From positions 1 to 33,833 of the forward strand of contig CALFBG010000236.1 of NCBI GenBank assembly GCA_937951685.1: a stretch of 33,833 nt of DNA, in the 5' to 3' direction. A model generated the notes under the pieces. The model was not told where the DNA came from. It worked only from the letters and a program-made list of their open reading frames with translations, and did no database searches. The position numbers and the translations under genes were made by a program. The DNA comes from an uncultured Saprospiraceae bacterium. Its GTDB lineage: Bacteria > Bacteroidota > Bacteroidia > Chitinophagales > Saprospiraceae. Positions 27,033 to 33,833 of the stretch are shown here, in pieces (the stretch's first letter is position 1; each line of letters opens with the position of its first letter).

Positions 27033-27411
27033 CGTAATTTAGGGAACAAATAGATGGTTCCTTTCCTAATTTTTTGTTAAACTCGGGCTAAATTTAGCAA
27101 AAACACAGTTGAAAGTGGTAAAATACAGTACGATTCTAAAAACTCAGCAGACAAGCTTTCGCTAAAAACTGCTTACATTAAGCTCAATGGTATAAAGCTC
27201 AATGGTATAATTTTTTGTTGATTGAGTCAACTTAAAAACTTTAAAGTGCTACACCTTTTCAGGTACGCTGTTTGCTGTTCTTTTAAGAACAAGCCTTTTT
27301 GTGATTTTCATTGCCATATTATTGATACTAAAAATTGAAGTCGCTTTAAAATAGCTTCATGAAATTAGTTTTTCTAATTTTTCACCGCTCTATATTTTTA
27401 AAACTTCCGTT
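27013..27411. other. Divergent intergenic region between bamD and the cytochrome-monooxygenase gene
   Basis: About 400 bp without an ORF. It contains a perfect 15-bp tandem duplication (27181-27210), an AAAATAGCTTC motif reading toward the plus-strand gene (27348-27358), and a small stem-loop AAATTAG/CTAATTT (27362-27380) about 30 bp before its ATG. Confidence 0.5.
27181..27210. repeat. Perfect 15-bp tandem duplication
   Basis: AGCTCAATGGTATAA occurs twice in a row. It is intergenic; function unknown. Confidence 0.8.
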
Positions 27412-29082
27412 ATGCTAAAACACTTGCCTCTACTCTTTCTACTATTATTAACAACGACTTCTTCCGTTGTTTCTGCTCAAACGAGTCTCGACGTTTACCA
27501 AATTTTTAAAACAAAATGTGCTGCTTGCCACAGTAACGATGATCCTCAAAATGGCTTAGATTTGCAAGGAGAAGGAAACTCCGATGCCGAAAAAATGGCC
27601 ATCGTTAGAAATAATATTGTCAATGTAACACCGAGCAACAGCTTTGCTGCCGCACAAGGTCAGCGATATATTTATCCGGGGCGCATCGACAAGAGTATGA
27701 TTTTCAGAAAAATTAATCAGGGCTTGGACAGCCAAATCACTCTACATCCCGACGAAGGTGATCCGATGCCAAATAGCCCTTTCCCTTCCCTTAGCGACCC
27801 AGAAAAAGAATTGATTCGGCAATGGATATTATACGGTGCTCCGGCTACGGGAGATTTGAAAGTTAACAACGTTCTGGTCACTGATATGATAGAAGCATAT
27901 TATGATGGAAATGGAGCAGCCAGCTTTCCTGACGGTCCACCACCTGCTCCGGCGCCCGATGAAGGCTTTCAAATTAAAATGGGACCTTTTTTCTTACCAC
28001 CCAACGGGGAAGTTGAATATTTACAAAAATACGCTTTAGATTTACCCGCCGACATAGAAGTGAATCGCTTAGATTTCAAAATTGCAAGTTATTCTCATCA
28101 TTTTATTTTGTACAAATTTAAGGATGCGGCAACCAACACTCCTTCAGGATTACGAACGAATGCCAATCACTTTAATATCAATATCGTCGGTGCTGTACAA
28201 CAGGCAGAAGATATCAAATTGCCCGAAGGGACTAGCTTTTTTTGGAAAGATGATCAAGTTTTGGATCTCAATGCTCACTATATCAATTACTCCAACACAA
28301 TGATCTATCAAGCGGAGGCTTACCTTAATGTTTACACACAGCCTTCGGGCACCGCCGCGCAAGAAATGATTACGGAATTACTCCCTAATCTTTCTATTCC
28401 AATTAACAACAACGGCAACTTAACGACCCACAATAAGCTAAATTTGAATTTAAGCCACAATACGGATTCCGAAGTTTTCATCTGGGCGCTTACGGGACAT
28501 ACGCATAAGTATGGAAAAGATTATACGGCCAACCTTTACACCAATAGTACTGAATCCGATTTGATTTACGACGCTAAATGTCCTGAAGGTGTGCCCGGTT
28601 GTCCTTCGCCCTTTTTTGATTATCAACACATTCCAATCCGTTATTTTGAGCCCTTATTTCCGGCCCGTTTTAATGGTTCTACTGCGGGGATAAAACATCA
28701 AGCAAAATGGGTTAATACTGGTCCTAGTCCCGTCAACTTTGGTTTTACCTCTGATGATGAAATGATGGTGCTCATTATTATGTACACCAACGATACCACA
28801 GGCATTGCCACTACTTCCCTCCTTGACGAGAAAAATCCGCTAACGGCAACGACGATTAGTCCTAACCCAATGGCTAACTACAGTGTGATTCAAGTACCCG
28901 AAAACCTAGGTTCCATTCAATTGCAATTATTTGATATGCTGGGGAATGCGATCCGTCCTCCCGAGCAACACTTCGAAACTAGGATTCGACTAGAACGTCG
29001 AGGTTTGGTGCCAGGCGTTTATTTGTATCGCTTAGCCGATCAGCAAGGTAGGTTTCATACGGGGAAAATTGTGGTACAATAA
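27412..29082 (+). CDS. Secreted cytochrome c fused to a PHM-like type II copper monooxygenase, T9SS cargo
   Basis: 556 residues. A signal peptide ends at VVSAQ (23). Residues ~25-145 are a cytochrome c-like domain with haem site CAACH (C36, C39, H40) and a later MPNSPFPSLSDPEKELIRQW block carrying a likely axial Met. Residues ~185-460 carry the full copper-ligand set of peptidylglycine/dopamine monooxygenases in order: SHH (H229, H230) and NAHY (H289) for the first copper, GHTHKYG (H363, H365) and DEMM (M451) for the second. Spacing is similar to PHM. The last ~85 residues are a T9SS type A sorting domain (ISPNPMANYSVI, LQLFDMLGNAI, GVYLYRL). It probably hydroxylates an unknown substrate at the surface, with the haem domain supplying electrons (inference). 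It is monocistronic, with a terminator after it. Confidence 0.85.
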   Translation: MLKHLPLLFLLLLTTTSSVVSAQTSLDVYQIFKTKCAACHSNDDPQNGLDLQGEGNSDAEKMAIVRNNIVNVTPSNSFAAAQGQRYIYPGRIDKSMIFRKINQGLDSQITLHPDEGDPMPNSPFPSLSDPEKELIRQWILYGAPATGDLKVNNVLVTDMIEAYYDGNGAASFPDGPPPAPAPDEGFQIKMGPFFLPPNGEVEYLQKYALDLPADIEVNRLDFKIASYSHHFILYKFKDAATNTPSGLRTNANHFNINIVGAVQQAEDIKLPEGTSFFWKDDQVLDLNAHYINYSNTMIYQAEAYLNVYTQPSGTAAQEMITELLPNLSIPINNNGNLTTHNKLNLNLSHNTDSEVFIWALTGHTHKYGKDYTANLYTNSTESDLIYDAKCPEGVPGCPSPFFDYQHIPIRYFEPLFPARFNGSTAGIKHQAKWVNTGPSPVNFGFTSDDEMMVLIIMYTNDTTGIATTSLLDEKNPLTATTISPNPMANYSVIQVPENLGSIQLQLFDMLGNAIRPPEQHFETRIRLERRGLVPGVYLYRLADQQGRFHTGKIVVQ

Positions 29083-29124
29083 ATTACCACTTATCAAGGC
29101 TCCTGATGCTACACTTCAAATTTT

Positions 29125-29167
29125 AATGGCTTATATTTTTCGATATCCTCGAAAAATATAAGCCATT
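29125..29167. terminator. Perfect 19-bp hairpin between convergent genes
   Basis: AATGGCTTATATTTTTCGA and its exact complement flank the 5-nt loop TATCC, 42 bp after the plus-strand stop and 43 bp after the minus-strand stop at 29211. T-rich DNA (TTGTTTTC) follows on the plus strand. It probably serves both genes. Confidence 0.85.
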
Positions 29168-29210
29168 TTGTTTTCAATGATAAGAATAATCACTGGTAGC
29201 TTTTATGAAG

Positions 29211-29570
29211 TTAAGAGGCGACCGCTAATTTTGATTTCAATTTATCTTCAAACTCTGCTAAGGAAAATTTGCTGTAATGATTGAACAAGTAAAGCAAGCT
29301 CGATTCATCCATCAAACTTAGATTCTTTTTTAGCAAGCTCAATTTCATTAAGGTTTCCTGGCATTCAAGAACGACTTGATTGGCGTTGCCTTCTTCAAAC
29401 TGAAGGTTTTGTAAAAATGCTTCATTAGATAAATCTTTGTCGAGATTAGAGGCTAAGGCAATGTCCTTCATGTCAACAATCGCTTCGTTTAATTTTACGC
29501 GTAATTCAATTGAGATAATTAACTCATCAATAAGTTTTACGATACGTTCTTTTAGGATTAATCCGGGCAT
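29211..29570 (-). CDS. Small helical protein of unknown function, paralog of 29852-30199
   Basis: 119 residues, predicted all-helical, with no signal or membrane segment and no family I recognise. Features shared with its neighbour, in order: IELRVKLNEAI near the N-terminus, ECQETLMKLSLLKKNLSL in the middle, and LLYLFNHYSKFSLAEFEDKL near the end. The heptad-like leucines suggest a helical bundle or dimer. An AAAATAGCTTC motif lies 21-31 bp upstream. The neighbouring genes give no function. Confidence 0.7.
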   Translation of the reverse strand: MPGLILKERIVKLIDELIISIELRVKLNEAIVDMKDIALASNLDKDLSNEAFLQNLQFEEGNANQVVLECQETLMKLSLLKKNLSLMDESSLLYLFNHYSKFSLAEFEDKLKSKLAVAS

Positions 29571-29851
29571 ATAAGATAAGTTTTAACTGCGAAGCTATTT
29601 TGCTGGACTCAATAACTTCTTTGTACACAATAAGTAATGGGAAAATTTAGATTTTTACGCTTATGGTGGGGGCATTTCAGCGTATTGATTAAGCAACTCC
29701 TTCAATTCATTCTTCGAGTTATGCGAAGGAAGTTCTTAGTTTTTCGGTTTAGGGATAATTTAAACTAAATCTATCCCACAAAAAAGTAAAGATTATCAAC
29801 TAGCGTGACGCTTTTTGAAAAAGTATTACAATTTCAGCGATATGAGCGAAC

Positions 29852-30199
29852 TCAATAAGTCATCCGTTTCAAGCGAGCTAAAATTTCTTTTAGATCCCAT
29901 TGATCATAATGAGTAAATAAAGATAGCAAGTATTCAAGTTCCAGTAAAGGCAAGAATTTCTTTAAGAGATAGAGTTTATTAATCGCTAATTGACACTCCC
30001 CTATCACCTTAGTGGCTTCTTCGTTTCTCAGGAGTGCAACTTCCATTTGCTGAAAGTCGAGTTCGTTTTGGCAAGCTACCGCTACATTAATCGTTTCAAG
30101 TGGCACCACGCTCTCCGCATTTAACTGAATCCTCAACTCTAGCATCGCTATATGTTCTTCCATATAACTTAACAATTGTGTCTTTTGAGCACAAATCAT
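29852..30199 (-). CDS. Small helical protein of unknown function, paralog of 29211-29570
   Basis: 115 residues from ATG 30199 (MICAQKTQLLSYMEEHI). The frame opens at 30265, but the extra Pro/Lys/Arg-rich N-terminus has no match in the paralog, so the internal Met is preferred. It aligns along its length with the 29211 protein: LELRIQLNAES, ECQLAINKLYLLKKFLPL and YLLSLFTHYDQWDLKEILAR. It has no signal peptide, membrane segment or catalytic motif. The two genes are in the same orientation, 281 bp apart, and look like an old tandem duplication. Confidence 0.65.
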   Translation of the reverse strand: MICAQKTQLLSYMEEHIAMLELRIQLNAESVVPLETINVAVACQNELDFQQMEVALLRNEEATKVIGECQLAINKLYLLKKFLPLLELEYLLSLFTHYDQWDLKEILARLKRMTY

Positions 30200-30505
30200 A
30201 AACGTTGATTTAGATATAGACGGAGGAGGGAATCGTCTTTTTACGTATAATTGTAGAGGAAGCAAGTAACGAGTAGATTCTACTTATACGCTACAAACTG
30301 AAAGAAAAATAATTAATTTAAAGTTTATTATTTTTTAAAATTCTGCACTTTTGTGACAGCATTCCGGAAGGAAAATAATTTATGCGCTCATCATAAAGAG
30401 ACTGCACTTTGCTTTTACAATGAGTCCTAAGCTAGTACAGCTTAGCATTTACTAGGCAAAAAGAAGCTTTCTGAGTAATTTTTTAAGCTCAATTTGAAAA
30501 AAAAC
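30200..30505. other. AT-rich intergenic region
   Basis: About 300 bp between the end of the oxidoreductase gene and the small helical protein. I see no ORF, RNA gene or strong hairpin; only AT-rich runs. Confidence 0.4.
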
Positions 30506-32800
30506 TTACCGGAGCGTATGCTTTTCAAGACTAATATTCACGAGTTTAGAAGTTGGAGTGTGACTTTTATCTGCAATGCTATCCACAGGAATCAAAACAT
30601 TGGCTTCTGGAAAATAAGTTGCCGTACACTGTCGAGGAATATCATAAGCAATTACTTTGAATTTGGGTGCTGTGCGAAGTTCTCCCCGAAAATGGCTGGT
30701 CAAATCTACAAAGTCTCCTTCCTTCAAATCAGCCATTTCCATGTCTTCCGCATTCATTAAAATAATACGGCGACCATTGAAAATACCTCGGTAGCGATCG
30801 TCCAAGCCATAAATAGTTGTATTGAATTGATCATGACTCCGAATCGTCATCATCCAAAACTCTCCGGCTTGCAATGGATTATGAGGCACTGGATTGACCG
30901 AAAACTTAGCTTTTCCTGTAGTAGTATTAAATTTTCCTTCACGCGGACCATTTGGTAAATAAAATCCACCTTCGTTGCGCACCCGCTGATTATAGTTATC
31001 AAAACCCGGAATGACTTGCTCAATCAAATCTCGAATCAAATCGTAATTGCCAATCAACTTTTGCCAATCCGTTGGCGTCTTATCTTTTAAGGTCGCCATT
31101 GCTAATCCCGCTACAATCGCGGGTTCACTTTTCAAGTGTGGAGAAGCAGGCGTTAAACTTCCTTGCGAATTATGAACAATCCCCATCGAATTTTCTACAC
31201 TCACAAACTGACGCCCCTGCTGCTGCTCATCCACTTCTGTCCGACCCAAGCAGGGTAAAATAATAGCCGCTTTTCCCGTGATGAGATGACTACGGTTGAG
31301 CTTCGTAGAAACCTGTACCGTTAATTTGCAATTTTGCAAGGCCTTTGCGGTATACTCCGTATCGGGGGTTGCCGATAAGAAATTTCCCCCCATCGCAAAA
31401 AACACTTTTCCCGGCTCCGCAGCCATTGCTTTAATGGCTGCTACCGTATCGTGTCCGTGAGCACGCGGTGGCTCAAAATGGCAAGCTTCCTGCAAACTAT
31501 CAAGAAATGAGCTCGGTGGTTTTTCCCAAATCCCCATGGTACGATCACCTTGTACATTACTATGTCCCCGTACAGGACAAGTCCCCGCCCCTGGTTTACC
31601 GATACTTCCTTTTAGTAGCAGTAAGTTAACTACTTCTTTAATATTGTGAACCCCATTTTTATGTTGCGTCAAACCCATTGCCCAGCAAGTGATGATCTTA
31701 TCTGCCTGCAAAATCATTTCCGTGGCGGCTTTAATTTCTGCCAAGCTTATTCCCGCTTGCGCAGCCAATAGTTCAAGGTCCTGATTTTTCAAGTCCTCCA
31801 AAAAAGCTTCTACGCCCGTGGTATTATTTTTAATAAATGCTTGATCAAAAACTTGTCCTGGATTTTTTTCTTCGGCTTGCCACAACAAGTGCATAATTGC
31901 TTTGATCAAAGGAACGTCACCATTGATTTTAACTTGTAGAAAAAGGTCGGTAATGGAAATACCGCTACCCACCCAACCCGATAAATGCTGAGGATTTTTA
32001 AACTTTATTAAGCCCGTTTCCGGCAATGGATTAATGGTAATAACTTTAGCGCCAGCTTTCTTCGCAATTTCTAGTGCACTTAGCATCCGAGGATGATTCG
32101 TACCAGGGTTTTGCCCAAGAATAATGATTAAATCCGCAACGTAAAAATCTTCTAGCTTAACGGATCCTTTACCAATCCCCAAAGTTTCCGAAAGGGCTAC
32201 CCCACTTGATTCGTGGCACATATTCGAACAATCGGGAAGGTTATTGGTGCCGTACTGTCGTACAAATAATTGATATAAAAATGCCGCTTCGTTACTCGTT
32301 CGTCCCGAAGTGTAGAAAATAGCATCATTTGGCGTAGCTAGGCTATTCAGTGCTTCTCCAATCTCTGCAAAAGCTGCTTCCCAGCTAATTTCTTCGTAAT
32401 GAGTTGCGCCGGGCTTCAAGATCATGGGTACCGTCAACCGACCACTTTTCCCTAGTTTATAATCTGACCAATTCGAAAGCTCAACCACCGAATGTTGCTT
32501 AAAAAAATCCGGAGTAATCCGGCGACTCGTTGCTTCTTCCGCAATCGCCTTTGCTCCATTCTCGCAATATTCTCCCATTGAAGAGCGCTCTTTAGGATCT
32601 GGCCAAGCACACCCCGGACAATCAAAACCGTCTTTTTGGTTAATGCTAAACAACGTCTTGGTACAAGTACGCACATTCATCGCAGAAAGTGTGTGCGATA
32701 AAGTAGACATCACCGCAGGAACACCCGCAGCTACTTTGGCTGGCTTTGTAATGCGAATATCTTCGTCTTCGATGGGCGTAATGGCACAAAGTTTTTTCAT
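30506..32800 (-). CDS. FdhF/YdeP-family molybdopterin oxidoreductase
   Basis: 764 residues, the usual length for this family. The N-terminal block GFDCPGCAWPDPKERSS...CENGAKA keeps the family Cys (C61, C64, C79). The molybdopterin domains show FYTSGRTSNEAAFLYQLFVR then QYGTNN, DCSNMCHESSGVALSE, LGQNPGTNHPRM and GHSNVQGDRTMG. The C-terminal dinucleotide-binding domain has RSHDQFNTTIYGLDDRYRGI. Formate dehydrogenases carry Sec or Cys after CH-x-x, whereas here the equivalent residue appears to be Ser, so formate oxidation is doubtful; the substrate of this family is unknown (E. coli YdeP is linked to acid resistance). No signal peptide, so cytoplasmic. No fdhD or partner subunit is in the window. 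Confidence 0.9.
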   Translation of the reverse strand: MKKLCAITPIEDEDIRITKPAKVAAGVPAVMSTLSHTLSAMNVRTCTKTLFSINQKDGFDCPGCAWPDPKERSSMGEYCENGAKAIAEEATSRRITPDFFKQHSVVELSNWSDYKLGKSGRLTVPMILKPGATHYEEISWEAAFAEIGEALNSLATPNDAIFYTSGRTSNEAAFLYQLFVRQYGTNNLPDCSNMCHESSGVALSETLGIGKGSVKLEDFYVADLIIILGQNPGTNHPRMLSALEIAKKAGAKVITINPLPETGLIKFKNPQHLSGWVGSGISITDLFLQVKINGDVPLIKAIMHLLWQAEEKNPGQVFDQAFIKNNTTGVEAFLEDLKNQDLELLAAQAGISLAEIKAATEMILQADKIITCWAMGLTQHKNGVHNIKEVVNLLLLKGSIGKPGAGTCPVRGHSNVQGDRTMGIWEKPPSSFLDSLQEACHFEPPRAHGHDTVAAIKAMAAEPGKVFFAMGGNFLSATPDTEYTAKALQNCKLTVQVSTKLNRSHLITGKAAIILPCLGRTEVDEQQQGRQFVSVENSMGIVHNSQGSLTPASPHLKSEPAIVAGLAMATLKDKTPTDWQKLIGNYDLIRDLIEQVIPGFDNYNQRVRNEGGFYLPNGPREGKFNTTTGKAKFSVNPVPHNPLQAGEFWMMTIRSHDQFNTTIYGLDDRYRGIFNGRRIILMNAEDMEMADLKEGDFVDLTSHFRGELRTAPKFKVIAYDIPRQCTATYFPEANVLIPVDSIADKSHTPTSKLVNISLEKHTLR

Positions 32801-32881
32801 GATCTTATCCTTTAAACGTTTCTAGTTCGATGCAAGCACCATTTATATGCTGAGTAGCTTTTTTGCTCTTACTATGCACGA

Positions 32882-32910
32882 TTGACAAATTATCAATTAT
32901 TTGCTACAAT
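32882..32910 (+). promoter_or_regulatory. Candidate sigma70-like promoter (TTGACA-N17-TACAAT)
   Basis: A near-perfect classical -35/-10 pair with 17-bp spacing, 128 bp upstream of the plus-strand AsmA-like gene. Bacteroidota rarely use this consensus, so it may be chance. Confidence 0.3.
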
Positions 32911-33038
32911 GAGAAAAAGATTGACATCTTTATTATGAAGTTCGCCAAAATGGAAATCTTCAGACACTTTGGTCCACCCCGCCTTCCCTGAACATCTTCC
33001 CATTTTGATGCGTTAAAGAGAAAATAACAATTTAAAAG

Positions 33039-33833
33039 ATGACAACAACTCAGCAGAAAAAATTTTACAAAAGAAAACGTTTTATCTTCCCGCTTATTCT
33101 AATTCTGAGTCTTATTGTATTCCGCATTTTTCTTCCTACAATCGTTAAAAATTATGTTAATCGCGTACTTTCAGAATTACCCGGTTACTACGGTCAAGTA
33201 GCGGATATCGATATCGCATTGATTCGGGGTGCTTACGTCATTGAAGGACTTTACTTGAATCGCGTCAACGCAAAAACACAGGTGCCATTTGTAAAAATTG
33301 GCGAAGCGGATATTTCGGTAGAATGGAAGTCTTTGTTTAAAGGAAAAATTGTTAGTGAAATTTACCTAGACCAATTAGACGTCATCTATGTGCAAGAAGA
33401 TATGCAAACAAATAGCAAAGAAGGAGAACCCGACGAAGAAGATTGGACCAAGGCGCTAGTTGATCTAGTTCCTTTAGACATCAATCGCTTCGAAATCACA
33501 AATGGCAAACTAGCCTTTGTAGAAGTTAACGCGGACCCAACGATTGATTTACAAATTAATCAATTAATGCTTACCGCAGATAATTTAAGAAATGTAATCG
33601 CAAAAGATCGAACCCTTCCCTCTCCGATTAAAGCAAGCGGGAAATCAATCGGTGGCGGTAGTTTTTCCCTCGATGGAAAAGTAAACCTCATCAAAGAAAT
33701 TCCAGATATGGACTTGGCCTTTGCACTCGAAGACGTGGACGTGACCGCGATTAATGATTTTTCTAATCATTATGCTAGCCTAGACTTCGAACGTGGAAAC
33801 TTAGGTCTTTTTAGTGAAATCGCCATCGCAGAT
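33039..33833 (+). CDS. AsmA/DUF748-like membrane-anchored protein, 3' end outside the window
   Basis: 265 codons from ATG 33039, still open at the right edge. A basic N-terminus (TTTQQKKFYKRKR) precedes one membrane helix (FIFPLILILSLIVFRIFL). Then come repeated beta-rich segments typical of the AsmA/DUF748 family: LPGYYGQVADIDIALIRGAY followed by VIEGLYLNRV, VKIGEADISVEWKSLFKGKI, and LDINRFEITNGKLAFVEV. Such proteins span the periplasm and are thought to act in lipid transport or outer-membrane homeostasis. An acidic insert (KEGEPDEEDW) is visible. The gene is divergent from the oxidoreductase. Confidence 0.8.
   Translation, partial: MTTTQQKKFYKRKRFIFPLILILSLIVFRIFLPTIVKNYVNRVLSELPGYYGQVADIDIALIRGAYVIEGLYLNRVNAKTQVPFVKIGEADISVEWKSLFKGKIVSEIYLDQLDVIYVQEDMQTNSKEGEPDEEDWTKALVDLVPLDINRFEITNGKLAFVEVNADPTIDLQINQLMLTADNLRNVIAKDRTLPSPIKASGKSIGGGSFSLDGKVNLIKEIPDMDLAFALEDVDVTAINDFSNHYASLDFERGNLGLFSEIAIAD

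Noticed and set aside
27277..27290. Stem-loop GTTCTT/AAGAAC in the bamD-monooxygenase gap as a terminator
   Set aside because: The stem is only six base pairs, and no gene ends nearby on either strand.

Overview
The window looks like a chromosomal segment of a Bacteroidota bacterium, probably from the Saprospiria (Lewinella/Saprospira-like); the class-level guess is inference. The evidence is four secreted proteins with type IX secretion (T9SS) C-terminal sorting domains, the bamD-rpoZ-coaBC-porD gene order typical of the phylum, TAnnTTTG promoter boxes instead of classical -10 boxes, weak Shine-Dalgarno sequences and moderately AT-rich DNA. I saw no phage, IS element, tRNA, rRNA or CRISPR array.

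Layout. 1-3297 (minus): a coiled-coil repeat protein that runs off the left edge, preceded by a membrane-anchored protein with three tandem OmpA-like modules. 3924-9002 (minus): a 1692-residue T9SS protein with two copies of a clan-A glycoside-hydrolase-like domain; the second copy has lost the acid/base Glu. 9306-12670 (minus): a soluble TPR histidine kinase and a DUF1573 lipoprotein. 13035-16762 (minus): two related LamG-type secreted proteins on either side of a YbaB/EbfC gene, then a Ca2+/Na+ antiporter. 17180-18316 (plus): a T9SS protein with a lamin-tail-like domain, followed by a strong terminator. 18489-23196 (minus): the complete leucine operon leuC-leuD-leuB-leuA. 23565-26994 (minus): bamD-rpoZ-coaBC-porD, with a well-formed Bacteroidota promoter almost abutting the bamD start. 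27412-29082 (plus): a secreted c-type cytochrome fused to a PHM-like type II copper monooxygenase. 29211-30199 (minus): two small paralogous helical proteins of unknown function. 30506-32800 (minus): an FdhF/YdeP-family molybdopterin oxidoreductase. 33039 to the right edge (plus): an AsmA/DUF748-like protein.

How it fits together. Much of the window concerns the cell envelope: BamD (outer-membrane assembly), PorD (T9SS), OmpA-like and AsmA-like proteins, and T9SS cargo. The leucine operon and rpoZ-coaBC are housekeeping. I see no defence system or mobile cluster. The least ordinary items are the catalytic/pseudo-catalytic GH tandem, the cytochrome c-copper monooxygenase fusion, the nested repeats of the left-edge coiled-coil protein, and the orphan paralog pair at 29.2-30.2 kb.
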